A DNA stretch of 64,000 nucleotides from Notamacropus eugenii (GCF_028372415.1 NC_092879.1:69321330-69385329); one strand, 5' to 3'. Shown: positions 22,401 through 35,310, counted from the first letter of the stretch. Made by a program: numbers and translations. The notes: generated by a model from the letters alone, not told the origin.

Positions 22401-25400
22401 ATTTGCAAAACAATCTCTGGTAATTTTTTTTTCTTTGAAAGGTTGGTCTAAGGCACTATGGGGAAAATTTGCTTTTTTTTCTGTCCTCTCTCCCTATTTT
22501 AAAAGTGGTGACAGGTTGGATTCAAGTTTGGATCTAGCACTATTTGAATTTACATATGCAGGGGTTCTCTGCTACTTCCAAGAAAAGAAAACAATGAGTG
22601 TCTTCAGAAAAGTTCAGCCAAGAGTTTTATGAGGCTACTTCCTGAATCCTTATCACTACTCCTAAATACACACCCAAAGTCAATTCAGTAGTCAGAATGG
22701 ACTTTCAAAGCCAGCATTATAGACTAAAGTCCATAAGCACTCCCCTTGATAGGTTGTCAATTCAACAATATGCCTGCCACATTAATTATTTCTAGTATCA
22801 GTTTGCTTTCTCAATTTATTAAGGCTACTAAAATCGAAGTATGCTGTCTAATATATAAAACTAAGAACAAAACAGGCTCACAAGCTAATGCTTTAAGTAA
22901 CCCCATGACTGTTTAATTTTTCCAATTAATAAAGCACTCATGGTACTTTGATCCTCAGAGAGGATGCCAGCCTCATGGTAACATGCTGGATCTTACCAAT
23001 TCTATTAAAATCCTTGTCCAATCACTACCAGTACAGTTTTATAAAATTTCCTAAAACAACACTAAATATTCATTACTATATAGCATAAGAATATACAGAA
23101 AAACTGAAACAAGCAAAAGAAACCATCAAAACAAAATATATGTGATAGTGGTACAGACCAAGTATATAGTTGATATATGTCTTACATCCCACAAGATCAA
23201 CAGCTGCTCACACCTAGTTGGTAGATATGCTTGCCTTCTTCAACCTACAGAAAAGCATATTGTCAATTAATTAACCAGGAAGGGAGTATAATATATCCTT
23301 TTTTCACTAGGTGGTGATATGCTCCAGTCATCAGTCAAATGTTTTCATCAAAGCACATGCATGTACAGGTTTTGCAGATGATCTCAACAGTCCCAATGCT
23401 CACCAAATGCTGCTTGCCTACATCTCTCAGAACCCCTTCTATACTCCCTTTCCTCCCCATTATGGGTGTAGCTAGACAGCTTTAACTGTCCTCAATGGCC
23501 AGTTTCAAATTATAATCTAGGGGAGAAGAAAATAAATATTGTGCCTAAAAATTAAAATTACAGATTTCTTCCCTTGGTTCTCAGTGGTTCTGCCTTGACC
23601 CCATAGGTGGGAAATCTGCTATCAACTAACCTCATTCATAACACTCGGATAACTTACTTTTCAGCTGGTTTATTAAAACACAGTAAAGGAGCTGTCATAC
23701 AGCCAAGTTATAGAGAAACTGCTTCCCTCCCAGCTTATAGATGGGGAAAAGAATAAGGGAAAGAATTGTCTTTGGAACTTGCTGAAATCGGTTCTGTGAA
23801 TAACAAGAGAAAACAGGAGAAAAACACTAGGGTTTGGGATTGGTCTTGTTGGCCAATCTCACCAGCAGCTGAAGTTCATAGGAACTACTACCATTCCAGT
23901 CTGATCACAGCCGAAAGACTCTCTCAGAAGAGTAACAGCCTGTGTTCCATCCTGCTGGCTCCACATTCTGTCCCAATTCATCCTCCACTGTGCTCAACTT
24001 GGGCTGTAGCTAAAACAGCCTTAAGCAGCCATGAGTCACAAACAGCCAGTGGTGGTCATCGATCCCACTGGTAGCATGGAGACAATAGCCTGAAATGGAG
24101 AACAAGGACAGAGGAAAAAGAAAACAGATCTTGTGATATGTACATCTACATTTTCCTACCTTTTTATATTGGTCTCACTAATTGATTCTCCCCAGTTAAG
24201 TTTCTAAAAGTCATCAGGAATATCTATGTCACATCTCTATCACAAAGATATGGCACCATCACTTTCCAATTATTATCTAAAACAAATTATCAACTATGCT
24301 TCAGAAAACACCATCCCTGGTTCATCACAAATCAGGTGCATGCTAACATAATGCAGCAAATCCAATCAAATTTGAACTTCTCAAATCTAAGATGCCAACA
24401 TAAAACTAAATTACTCATTTGCTAGAGAGGGTCAACAGACAGACTTTACTACAGAGTGAGTGCCCCTGGGGCCCCATCTCAAATGGCACAGAAAAGAGAT
24501 TTCAAAGCTTTTGCACACTATACCTACATCCTAGATCCCATATGCAGGTAATAACTCAAGAAAGGAAAACAATGCTCTCTTGGGAAACATGCTGTGACTG
24601 GAGGGGAGGGGTCTGCAAGTGGTGGGGCGGGGTCCCTCCCACTCCCAGGGTGAGGGTGAGATAGTCAAATTGTAGATGTGGTCTCCTCTGGGCCAGGGGA
24701 GGAATAAATTACTTGGGGACACTGTTGGGGGTGGAGACAAAGGTTGATTAGTTGAGGAAACTGGGCTAGTACTTAGGCCCACAGATTCAGAGAAGCATGT
24801 TACTAGCCTCCTCAAGAGCGAAGTTCATAGATGAATTTGTCTCTCTGAAGGATGTGATGCATTTCCAGTTGATGAAGTGGGCTTCCAATTCCATGCTCAA
24901 GCTGTTTTTCTCATATACACACTGATTCCAGATCTGTGTAAATAAATGTGAAACGCAATATTAATCTCTCCCTTCTTATTCTTCCCAAGAAAAATCACCA
25001 AAAAGTAAGGCAAGGCTTCTACGCTCTTCTTCCTCCCGCCCCCATTCCAGAGAATAACATCCCAAGGAAAGGACTGGGATAACCCACCCTAAACCTCTCC
25101 TTTGTTGACTACTACCTTCATAGTCTTACTAGAAGAAGGGTATGCTAGGGCAGTCTCTGCCAGTTCAATTACTTTCTGTACTAATGAATTATCGATTTAC
25201 AAGGAGCCCTCAATCCTGAGCTGTAGGTCCTCTTCACCACTTCAGAACTCCATGTTAGGCCTCTGTTTGGTCCATGTATCAGTCCCTAGACTAGTAGGGA
25301 TTGTGGGTTCTCCATCCTGGACCTATGTAGGCACCTGGCCTTAGCGGTCTCAGCCCTCTTTGGTCTAGACAGTGATCTAGGTGATCACAAATATGAATTA

Positions 25401-26360
25401 TTAAATTACACAATTTAACAAGCTATAAATAAAAGACACAATAGTGTATGAAAACTACAGAATATTTAACTAAATCATTAAAACTTTTCTCTTTGCTTTT
25501 TTATCCCTAACACCGTATCTCAGCTGCCCTTTTGTTCAAGATCTGCTGGTTCTTCACAATAATCTTTTCCTACTCCGCTTGGCAGAACACACCCAAGCCA
25601 GTCACGATACCTTTGCTTCCCTCCCCCTAGTTGTACTGCCCACTGTGCCACCTGGGAGCAGTTTGGCCAGGATGAGGCACTCTGGAGAGTATTAAATGGA
25701 CAGGTAGGCAGCCTGAATCTTCTACTCTCTAGTTGTATTGTACAACACAGCTTGAGCTTCCCTAACAGGCTTCCATACATATGCATTTTTAATTTTTGGT
25801 GCAGTCTCACTCCACTTATTTGTTGGTGGTCTTCACAGGTCAAAATATACAACTCTAACGAATGAGGTTAGGGTGAAGGTTCTCAGAGCTGCTACCCAAA
25901 TGCCCTAATAGTTTTTCCAAGTCAATTCAGAAAATCTGAATCTGAAATTACTCCATGAGGGTAATTTACAGAACTTCCTCCTGTCAGTCACATGAGGTAG
26001 ATTAACAGGTTTGTAGAATCTGTCCGTCATCATCAAAGTTTTATTTCCCCCAGGATGAGAATTCCCTGGCAGTTAGATCAACTCTACTCATTCTCTGTAG
26101 TAAGCAGCCAGCTATAGTGGTGGGTTTTCCATCCTGGACCTATGGAGGCACCTGGCCTTAGGGGTCTCCGTCTGCTATCCAGAACATCAGGTCCTATTGG
26201 CTCCATCACTCCCCAAGAATAACTAGTGATTTCAAAGGAAATGCTGAGATTATGACTCTCCTTGAGGAAACAGGCAAGGATAATGAGTCACCACGTCCAT
26301 TTTTTTTATTGTCCATTTCCTCATTCACTCAGTCATCATGTTGTCAGCTAAACAGGTTGG
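22401..26360. other. Long intergenic stretch, no gene recognised
   Basis: Frames such as 23766-24074 (+), 24531-24815 (-) and 25520-25852 (-) lack any motif, signal or neighbouring exon that I can support. A GC-richer patch at about 24,590-24,720 has G-runs. A 48-bp segment at 25,303-25,350 recurs at 26,120-26,167 with three mismatches. Confidence 0.4.
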
Positions 26361-26363
26361 AAT

Positions 26364-26820
26364 AATAAAGAGCTTAATTTTTCAAATGATAAAACTCTTC
26401 AGTGGGTCAGATGCCAAGGCAGTGGAGGCCAACAGACAGTAAGTGTCTTCAACACCTTCTACCCACCTTGAAAGTCCTCTGTTTCTAAGTGAAAGGGGAT
26501 ATAGGGAGGCTAAAACAATAAAGAAGCTAATTTTTCAACTGATAAAAACTCTTCAATAGGCCAGATGGTCTAACCTACCAAAGCAGTGCAGGCCAATAGA
26601 CAGTATAAGTCTTCAAAACCTTATTCCATCCAGATATTAAGGTCCTCTGCCTCTGGATGTAAAGGGATGGAAGAGGAAAAACAACAAAGAGGCTACTTTT
26701 TCAACTGACGAAACTCCTCATTGGACCAAATTCCCTCTCCTGCCAAGTCAGTGGAGGCCAGGAGACAGTCTTCCACACTTCATTCCACACGTAGTCTGCC
26801 AGGGTGAAAGGGGATGTGAT
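26364..26820 (+). repeat. Diverged tandem repeat, three units of about 140-165 bp
   Basis: Unit starts lie near 26,364, 26,515 and 26,681. Each begins like 'aayaaagaRgctaatttttcaactgataaaactcttca' and continues 'ccaaagcagtgSaggccaatagacagt...cttc', ending near 'aaaggggatg'. The units have drifted by substitutions and small indels. No protein was recognised. Confidence 0.8.
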
Positions 26821-27113
26821 ATTTTCAAAGCTTTTCAAAGTCTTCTTTCTCTTCAAATATTTTCAAAGTCTGCTCTTACATTATCTGAGTTAGAAAGGTA
26901 GAAGGAAAAGATGCCTTGATCAAATTCAATCCATTGAGGCAATCTGTGGGAAAAATTAAGACTTCTGTTCAAGGTCTTTGATTACAGTGGTTGGGCTGGA
27001 CCAAAATATACCTAGTATAAGAAGTAGTACGTGTGTGGGTGAATACTGTCGGACTCAACAGCAAAAAGAAGGCTACCATAATTAATCTGCTATGAGCTGG
27101 CAAGAGGGAAGAC

Positions 27114-27315
27114 CAGGGTGGGGAACCTGCGGTCTCGAGGCCACATGTGGCCCTCTAGGTCCTCCAGTGTGGCCCTTTGACTGAATCCAAACTTCACAGA
27201 ACAAATCCCCTTCATAAAAGGATTTGTTCTGTAAAACTTGGACACAGTCAAAAGGCTGTACCAGAGGACCTAGAAAGTCACATGTGGCCTCGAGGGCACA
27301 GGTTCTCCACCCCTG
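27114..27315. mobile_element. Palindromic hAT-like non-autonomous element, copy 1
   Basis: It starts CAGGGTGGGGAACCTG and ends with the complementary CAGGTTCTCCACCCCTG (opening C, closing G). The arms read toward each other around the centre 'ggatttgttctgt', so most of the 202 bp can fold on itself. Eight-base flanks GGGAAGAC and AGGTAGAC agree at six positions, as for an old hAT duplication. No transposase is encoded. Confidence 0.8.
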
Positions 27316-27579
27316 AGGTAGACAATCCCCTAGTCAACCCTAGGCTGAATCCCTAGCTGTATCTGATACACGAGAATCTTGACCTTATTTTAGAGCCACT
27401 TGTTCCATTCATCCAGGCATCTGGAGTTTCTTCTAGGCTTAAGTATATCATTTAACTTATTGGCCATTAGAAAAAATTGTTCTTCAAGCAAGGACAAGGA
27501 AACTCAGTAACACATGAAATAAAACTAGCACATAAAGCAAAACAATGCTTCAAGATTAATAAGATGATATACCATATAT

Positions 27580-27775
27580 GAACTCAATCCCCAGAAAAAC
27601 TCTGAGGAAAATATTATAAACAGTAGGATTTTAGCTTTACAGATGAGGAAACTAAGGCAGTGAAAGGACAAGTTATTATGTCTGTGGTCACAAAGCTATT
27701 AAATATCAGAGGCAGGACTCAAGCCTACTGATCCAGAATCCAATATTCTTGCAACACTACATCATTAATCTTCAC
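27580..27775 (-). repeat. Antisense MIR/CORE SINE
   Basis: 'tttagctttacagatgaggaaactaaggcagtgaaaggacaag' and 'ggtcacaaagctattaaatatcagaggcaggactcaagcc'. Confidence 0.8.
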
Positions 27776-28750
27776 TTCTAAATCTAGTGTTTTATAAGAC
27801 TCCAAGATTACATTGTCAGAGATAAGGAAAATCTTCTCCATTCTCCCCTTAAGTTCCCAAGAAAATTGTTATCTTCTAGCCTGGAATCCCTGAAGTTGTC
27901 TTTTAAAGTCTTTGTGCTCTGTTGAGAGGTTCTTTCTCAACTCAGAAAAATTAGTTCTCAGAACTGATCACTTCACAGTTTTAAGAGTACAACAAACAAT
28001 TCAAATCTAGAATTCACAACTCTTTCCAAATGTACATAGGCAAAGCATCAGGACATTTGACAAACTGGGTGAAATTTAGCCAAGATTATGAATTTGCAAT
28101 TGTATCTAAGGGAACTGAAAATACTATGTATGATCACATTATTTTTGCTTATACTCTCTTCCATTATACATAGGGTTAATGGAAATGCACTGATGTGTAC
28201 CTTCTTTACACATGCTCCAGGAGTTTCATGAACTGAAATCTTTTAAGTTTGGTAATAGTCCTCTTGGCAAAATTTGTACCCAACAAGTCTCTTTTTGAAC
28301 ACACAAATATAAATATACTAAGCACAGAATATAACAAAGTTTACTGATCACACTTGAGACATGACTGCACAAAGGAAAACAGGCAAATCCTGGTTCATCC
28401 AAAGAAAACAGCTCAATCATATCATTTTGTGAAGAAATGAACTATAAGAACTTCTAACAGTAAATCATATAAAGTAAGGTTAAGATAGAAAAGAAATATA
28501 CATAAGGTTGATAGAGGGCTTACCTTCACAAAAGGGAGAATACAAACACACAGACTAGTAAAAGTAGAGGCTGCAACGTTTAGTGAAAGTATCTCCAAAA
28601 GATAAGACAAAACAAGAAAAATACCTTTCCCGGGCCTCCTTCAAAGTCATTCCTGCTTAGATGTTTTGGGGTTTACCCAAAAGCAAGAGAGGTAGAGAGA
28701 GATGGTTCAGAATGTAGCATGGGTGCAAGTGTCCAAATTATTCACACAGC
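27776..28750. other. Intergenic stretch, nothing recognised
   Basis: The minus frames at 28226-28420 and 28422-28610 have hydrophobic stretches but no initiation or splice context and no family match. Confidence 0.4.
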
Positions 28751-28756
28751 CTACCT

Positions 28757-28954
28757 CAGAGGTGGGGAACCTGCGGCCTTAAGTCCACATATGGGCTTCT
28801 AGTGCCTCAAATGTGGCCCTTTGACTGAATTCAACTTTCACAGAACAAACCCCCTTAATAAAAGGATTTGTTCTGTAAAACTTGGACTCAAAGGGCTGCA
28901 CTTGAGGACCGAGAGGGCCGCAGTGGCCTCAAAGTCACAAGTTCCCCACCTCTG
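28757..28954. mobile_element. Palindromic hAT-like element, copy 2
   Basis: The terminal sequences are CAGAGGTGGGGAACCTG and CAAGTTCCCCACCTCTG. Flanks GCCTACCT and GACTAGTT agree at five of eight positions, and the right one has the CTAG centre that hAT transposases favour. The plus frame 28821-29033 begins inside it and is not a gene. Confidence 0.8.
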
Positions 28955-28959
28955 GACTA

Positions 28960-29715
28960 GTTATTCCTTGTCTATTTACTCCCAATTTAATAGTCCCTGG
29001 TGCATATATCCAGAAATCCACTGCAGAGGATGACATCAAGTTCCAAGCAACATTTTGTGTGGGTGGGACTCACACACATACCCCCATCAATGCCAGTCCA
29101 TCCAATCATGTCACTGAAAATCAGTTTTAATCCTCCAATAATGAAATTGCTCCAATTCAAATCTTACCAAAGCACAATGTCCATACCATTATAACTTGCA
29201 ATTCACCAAATTATAATGAATAAAAATATGCCAATAAAATAATTCCAATTATGATTAAAATTCAAAGAAATACCACCTTTGCCAAATGGAGCCCTTCATT
29301 TAAAAGCGAGATTCTTCAATATCTCTTGAACTCCGTATGGAAAAAAATCTAAAACCCCTTCACAAATTTTTGAATTAATATGACACATTATCCCATGCTT
29401 GTCAGTCACAGAATGATGGGTTAGACTAAATTTCAAAGTCAATTTTGTAACTGGAGAGATTGGTATATTCTCAATTAACTTTTTGTTTCCTCTTTTTATC
29501 TCTTCTTTCAGTTTGTTGGACTTTCTCAAGTCCCTGTAGAGTCAATGAACAGGTGACAAATTGATCTCTACCTTCTTAATTCTTAGACCTTACAATTTGC
29601 AAGACAGTACATTCTTCACACGAAAGTAACCCTATATGCTACCATACACAAATTCAACTTTAAAAAAGACTCATTCAATTAAATCCAATGATTATTAAGT
29701 AATAATACTTAATGA
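28960..29715. other. Intergenic AT-rich stretch
   Basis: No gene or confident repeat was recognised. The minus frame 29296-29529 is unsupported. Confidence 0.4.
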
Positions 29716-29724
29716 GTATTAAAC

Positions 29725-29835
29725 AGATACTAAGTGCAAGGTGAGAGTAGTAGATAGAGGGCAAGATCTGGTTCAAGTTCTGACTCTGGGTTATACTAGC
29801 TGTATAAACCTGATTAAGTCACCTGACTTCTCAGA
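29725..29835 (+). repeat. SINE fragment
   Basis: 'gtagatagagggcaagatctggttcaagttctgactctgggttatactagctgtataaacctgattaagtcacctgacttctcagagcccc' has the tRNA-like B-box (GGTTCAAGTT) and the MIR core start. Confidence 0.7.
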
Positions 29836-29921
29836 GCCCCAGAGAATTAATTCACTGTGCCAGAGACTAGGGAGACAAAGTGAAAAGTAAAACCACTCCC
29901 TGCCCTCAGAAGACTCTATAG

Positions 29922-30124
29922 CAGGGGAGTAGAACCTGCAACCTTGAGGCCACATGTGACCTTCTAGGTCCTTGGGTGCAACCTTTCGACTGAGGCCAAG
30001 TTTTACAAAACAAATACTTTTATTAAGGGGATTTGTTCTGTGAAGTTTGAATTCAGTCAAAGGGCTGCGCTTGAGGAACTAGAGGTCCACATGTGACCTC
30101 AAAAGCACAGGTTTCCCATCCCTG
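29922..30124. mobile_element. Palindromic hAT-like element, copy 3
   Basis: It starts CAGGGGAGTAGAACCTG and ends CAGGTTTCCCATCCCTG. Flanks CTCTATAG and GTCTATAT share the core TCTATA, the best match to the hAT target pattern among the longer copies. The minus frame 29791-30060 falls largely within it. Confidence 0.82.
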
Positions 30125-30436
30125 GTCTATATTCCTTCTGTATGGTTTCAATATATCACTGGTCAGCATAAGAAATTAAATAGGAATTTGAAGGGAGTTT
30201 TGCAGAAGCCACAGATGACACACAAAGGCCAGCAGACAACACAAAGCCTATGAACAAATACTTAACCCAAATTTTACAATAAGGTACTGTAAACATCCCT
30301 TAAAAGAGAAAAACTTCAAACTTCTCTGGTGTGAAGGAAGGGCCAAAAAAGATTTATACAGATTTTCTAGATTACAGAGGCCCTCACACCCCTAATCCCC
30401 AAGATGTGGAAGGGATAACTGTACATCTGACTATTG

Positions 30437-30636
30437 CAGGTGGGGAACCTGTGGCCTGGAGGCCACATGTGGCCCGGTAGGTCCTCAAGTGCGGCCCTTT
30501 GACTGAATCCAAACTTCATACAACAAATCTCTAATAAAAGGATTTGTTCTGTAAAACTTTGACTCAGTTAAAAGGCCACACTTGAGGACCTAGAGGGTCA
30601 CGTGTGGCCTCGAGACTACAGATTCTCTATCCCTTG
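30437..30636. mobile_element. Palindromic hAT-like element, copy 4
   Basis: It starts CAGGTGGGGAACCTG and ends ATTCTCTATCCCTTG. The arms are the same as in the other copies. The flanks do not align well as an 8-bp duplication, which fits its worn end. Confidence 0.75.
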
Positions 30637-30639
30637 ACT

Positions 30640-31480
30640 CTAGATACATAAAGCCTACACACAGAGAAATATTTAACTCAGAACCAAAAGTCATTCATTT
30701 GCTCAGGGACAATGGTAGGTACCCTGGCACTATAAAACAGAAATGTAATTTAGCTAACTTTCCTGGATCCATGCTGGATCTTCTAACTTCTCCTGGGTTT
30801 GATGGGCTCTCCCGCTCTGTAGAAGGGCAATTCCACTAATGCTCTAATGTAGTTGTTACCATTTTCCTCAGAGTCTCATCTTCAGTGGACACCATATCCA
30901 TATTGTAGAGAATAACTGGCTGGTGGGAGCTTAACTTGCAGAAAACCACAGCCCAGGAATCTAACAACCCAAGACAATCCCCTTCCTCCACATTTCTTTC
31001 CTTTGAACCCTGCTCTTGAAGGCTCTTTTGGTAATTACATATTTAGGCCTGTATCCAGACCATGTAGCAACACCCAGACCAGTAAGAGGAACGGGTTTCT
31101 GCCACTCCTTCCTCTGGATAGCTAGGTGGATAAAAACATAATTCACTGGGTTGTAGAAATTAACAGGCTATCCATAAAAAGGGACCAATGAAGTATGGAA
31201 ACTAACCATAACTAACTGAATAAAAATGAATGTTTACACATGCTAATTGTAGAAAAATTTGCGCATATCGTCCACAGGTGAATATAGAAACCAACTATTA
31301 CTACAAAACAAGATGCAGGAGGAAGAATGAATATAATATTGCATAGTTATTCCAAACAAATATTTGTTGATTGCTTCTTAACCACATGGTGCCAGTAAGT
31401 CTATCTTTGGTCAAAGTATATGGCTTACCTGACTTTAGCCAGATAAAAGACTACAAAAACTAAGAAGAATGGTCAAAATC
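30640..31480. other. Intergenic stretch, nothing recognised
   Basis: No coding exon or clear repeat. The minus frame 30961-31146 has no motif. Confidence 0.4.
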
Positions 31481-31484
31481 CAGG

Positions 31485-33065
31485 GCTACCCTCCTATATA
31501 TCTCCCCATTCTCTTTCCTCCCCTTAGAGCCAAACTCCTAGGAAAAGCTATCTACTCTGTTTGCCTTCACTCTTTTCACTCACTTCTCAACTCCCTGCAG
31601 TCTGGTTTCTTCATACTCAACTAAAACTTTCCAAAGTAAATAATAATCATTTTGGTTTTTGCATCAATGATCTTTCTTACAGCCTTTTAAATTGTTATTC
31701 TTCATCTCTTTACAACTTTAAACAGCTGACCACATAAATACTTCCCTCTATGTGTTTTCATGACACTGCTCTCTGTTGGTCACCATCCTACCTACCTGTC
31801 TGACCTTTCCTTCTGTCCCTTTTGCTGGATCATCATAGCTAACATACCCCAAAATTCTTTTCTACACTCTGATTAACTTAGTATTTTATTTTCTCCCAAT
31901 TACATGTAAAAACAATTATCAACATTCATTTTTAAAACTGAGTTCCAAATTCTCTCTCTTCCCTCCCCAGCCACAAGCAATTTGATATAGGTTATACATA
32001 CCTACACTTTCTGATCTCATCAAATTCTATGAATTCAGTTACTATCTCTATGAAGATGACTCCCTGTTGTCTAAACCCTCACCTTTGTCCTGATCTCCAG
32101 TTCCACATTACCAATTGATTATTGAACATGTCAAATTATGTCCCCTAGCACCTCAAACTCATCATACTCAATAATTCTTCTGAACATTCCTATTTCTTTC
32201 AAGGGCACAACTATTCTTTCACACACCCAGGTTTCAAAACCTCAGAGATAGCCTCAACTCACTCTACAAATCCAGACAGTTGCCAAATCTTGTTGATTTT
32301 ACCTTTACAATATCTCTCACATTCATCATCTCCTCCTCTCTACTCACAGGGCCTCCACCATAGTTCAGGCTGTCATCACTCTTCATCTGGACTAATCCAA
32401 AAGTCTCCTAAATGGTTGCCCCATGTCAAGGCTCTCCCTGTCTAATCTATATTCCACACAGCTGCCAAAGAAATATTCCTAAAGCATAGGGCCAACCATG
32501 TCACTCCTCTTTTCAGTAACCTTTGATGGCTGCTATTACCTCTAGGATCAAATAAAAATATATCTGACATTTAAAAACCTTTACCTACCTTTCCAGATTA
32601 TTCATTATTCCTCTTTCATAAACTCTATAATCCAGTCCAATGGCATTAAGCTCAAACTGGTCTTCCTACTCTTCCTCACACACAGTATATTCCATCTCCC
32701 ACAGTCTTGCTTTTATACAAGCACAGATATATGCATGGCTGTTTCATGCCTGAAAAGTATTCCCTCCCCACCTTTGCCTATTAGAAACCCTAGTTTCATT
32801 TAAAACAGCTCAAGAACCATATTCTATGTGAGATGATTCCCTATTACCTCTAGATATAAGTACCCCCTCCCTCTAGTTACCTTCTTTACCCTGTATATAT
32901 TTTACACACATACATACACATGCATGTACACATACATACACACACACACACATACTTCATCTTTCTCAACAGAACAGGAGCAGGGCCATTTTTGTGTTCT
33001 TGTATCTTCAGAACTTTGCAAAATGTCTGGCACGTAGATTCTTAACAAATACTTGGTGACTGATG
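31485..33065 (+). mobile_element. Sense L2 LINE remnant carrying an antisense L1 3' end
   Basis: L2 ORF2-like pieces start near 31,500 ('agccaaactcctaggaaaagctatctac', 'ctccctgcagtctggtttctt'). The L2 body continues with 'caccatagttcaggctgtcatcactcttcatctggac' and 'gccaaccatgtcactcctcttttcag', and ends in 'aatgtctggcacgtagattcttaacaaatacttggtgactgatgc'. 31,865-31,990 is an antisense L1 3' end ('ctcccaattacatgtaaaaacaattatcaacattcattttt') inserted in it. Confidence 0.75.
32905..32955. repeat. (CA)n-rich microsatellite
   Basis: Interrupted ACACATACATACACATGC and CACACACACA units within the L2 3' UTR. Confidence 0.85.
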
Positions 33066-34355
33066 CTTTCTGTAAACTTACATTTTCTTGCAAAGATGGT
33101 ACTTACATGATTCTCTTTCCAAATTCACATTCTCCTTAACACCACCACTAAGATACTTTCAGCCCAAATTCTCAGTTTTCATTGAGGCATGTATTCTCTC
33201 TGAACACATACTTCCATGATAGTAACATTTACACAGGCTCATCTTGAACTCATATTCTCTTCAACTGGTGCAACTTGAAATGTGCACTTGAATCAGAACA
33301 ACATTTATTACAAAAATACTAACACATATATGAAGCCTTTTTTCAATGCAAGGGAGTTATTTTTTCATATTAACACTGAGTCACACTTCACATTTTTCCC
33401 AAGCAAAATAAAGATCAAAATGAGGCTTGGATTTGTTGGTACCAAATACAGCAGTAAGTCCTCCATACCTGCACAAGTTCCCTCCTAAAAAGAATACCAA
33501 CTCTCATTCTCTTCCCAACACGGCATTTTCTTGTGCTCTTCCCAAATATGCAGTTTCCCAAAAAGGCAGCAGCACTTGTGAGTGCTCACCCTATAACCAT
33601 CCCCGATAGAGATAGAAACATCAGACACTAGACTTTGAGCTCTATGACCCCCTCTGTGAGGCTGTTGGGGTAGGGAGAATAGATCGGTGAAGTAGACAGA
33701 AAGCAAATTCGCAAAAGCAAATTATGAGCTAAAAAAGTTTGGTGTGGTGGCCAGTTAATCAAAGAAAATAAGTATATCTTATTGTTTCTCCTCAATGAAT
33801 AACTAACTGATCTTCAGTTCTAGAAGCCCAGGCTCTGGACAAACACTGTCCCCCACAATTCCATTCCCTGTCATCGAACCTGTTCAGACAAGTTCCTACC
33901 GTCAATGCTCATGGGCATGCTAGATGTTACCCACCAACTACACACACCAGAGATGAATGAGAGATAGTATATGTCAATGCACAGCATGTGGCAATACCTA
34001 CATAGCAGTAATCCTTTAAAAGTGGGGAAAGGGATGGGAGAGACCATACTTTCCCTGCTTTTGTATTGAATCTCTTCCATCCCCACCAAACTGAGCTCTG
34101 ACAGCTACTTTGAGTGCTCATAATCTAAGAAAGGCAGAGTAAGAAGGAGTTACTTCCCAAATGGAAATTAGCCACTCTCTTCTAAATTCAGCCTAGTTCC
34201 TGCGTCCTTATCATTCACTCCCTCCTCTTCTGCCTCAGTTTCTTCATCAGCCATACTGGAAAGGTATACGAATATGTGTTGGGGGAAGCATTGCAACAGT
34301 ATGATTTGCTTTGTAGATGACTTTTCATACCATTAATAGTTAACATTATAAACTA
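33066..34355. other. Intergenic stretch, nothing recognised
   Basis: Several short frames of 60-73 codons occur on both strands. None shows a motif or exon context. Confidence 0.4.
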
Positions 34356-35015
34356 CTTTCACAATCTGGCTCCAACCTAAACCCTAAATTTCCAGCTTAA
34401 TTGCACATTAGACCCTTTTACATACTGCACTGCATGCCCCAGTCAAAGAGCCAGCCCATTCTCCACTCAGCTCTCAAAGTGATCTTCCTAAAGTTCAGGT
34501 CTGACCATGTCAGCACCACCCCCCATTCAATAAGTTTCAGTGGGCTCCCTATCACCCCTATGATCTGATATAAAATCCTCTAGTATTCAATGTCCCTATC
34601 CACCTCTCTATTCTTTTTACACCTTATACTCCCCCCTCCCATGTAACTGCCTCTTTTCTGTTTCTTGAACTCTTGTTCCATGTCCCAACTACTCCAGGAA
34701 TATCCCAATTGCCCACCCCATTCCCTTCCTGGAATGTTCCCCTCATCACGTTTTCCTAACTTCCCTAGCTTTTGTCAAGTCTCAGCTAAAATCTCACCTT
34801 CTACAGAAAACCTTTTCCAATCCCTCTCAATTATAATGCCTTCTCTGTTGATGATTTCCAATATATCCAGTATATAGCTTGTTTGTATAAGCTATTTGCA
34901 TTATTGTCTCCCCATTAGACTGTCACTTCAAGTGTACATTATCTTTCTTTGTATCCCCAACATTTAGCACAGTGCCTGGCACAAAGTAGGCCTTTAACTA
35001 ATGTTTATTAACTGA
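34356..35015 (+). mobile_element. Sense L2 LINE 3' region
   Basis: 'gtctgaccatgtcagcaccaccccccattcaataagtttcagtgggctccctatc' is the L2 ORF2 end. The 3' UTR closes with 'gtatccccaacatttagcacagtgcctggcacaaagtaggcctttaactaatgtttattaactgac'. The plus frame 34665-34877 is part of this LINE. Confidence 0.85.
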
Positions 35016-35164
35016 CATGATATTCCTTATACACAACATTCCATCTCCCTCCTTTGCAAGAGCTGCACCCACAGGCCTGTAGCTTCATTTAGGGAAGCGC
35101 TGAGGTGCCTCCAATTGGAGATACCTCCAATTGTTAGTGTGCTCCACGCAAAACCCCTAAACTA

Positions 35165-35310
35165 CTTTATGTCTATTTTGTCTTCTACATGTTGCATGTC
35201 TCCCCTATACCCAGAAGAATGAGTTCCTCCAAGACAAAGACTATTTTTTGTCTCTGCATCCCTGGACCCTACTACAGTTCCTAACACAAAATAAGAGCTT
35301 CAAAAATGTT
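35165..35310 (+). repeat. Short L2 3' end
   Basis: 'ctccaagacaaagactattttttgtctctgcatcc' and 'acagttcctaacacaaaataagagcttcaaaaatgtttgttgaacc' match the L2 tail. Confidence 0.7.

Noticed and set aside
23766..25852. Frames 23766-24074, 24531-24815 and 25520-25852 as small genes
   Set aside because: No signal peptide, domain, splice partner or homology that I can name; codon usage looks random.
28821..30060. Two frames both starting MTEF, as a small gene family
   Set aside because: Both are translations of the palindromic hAT-like elements (copies 2 and 3).
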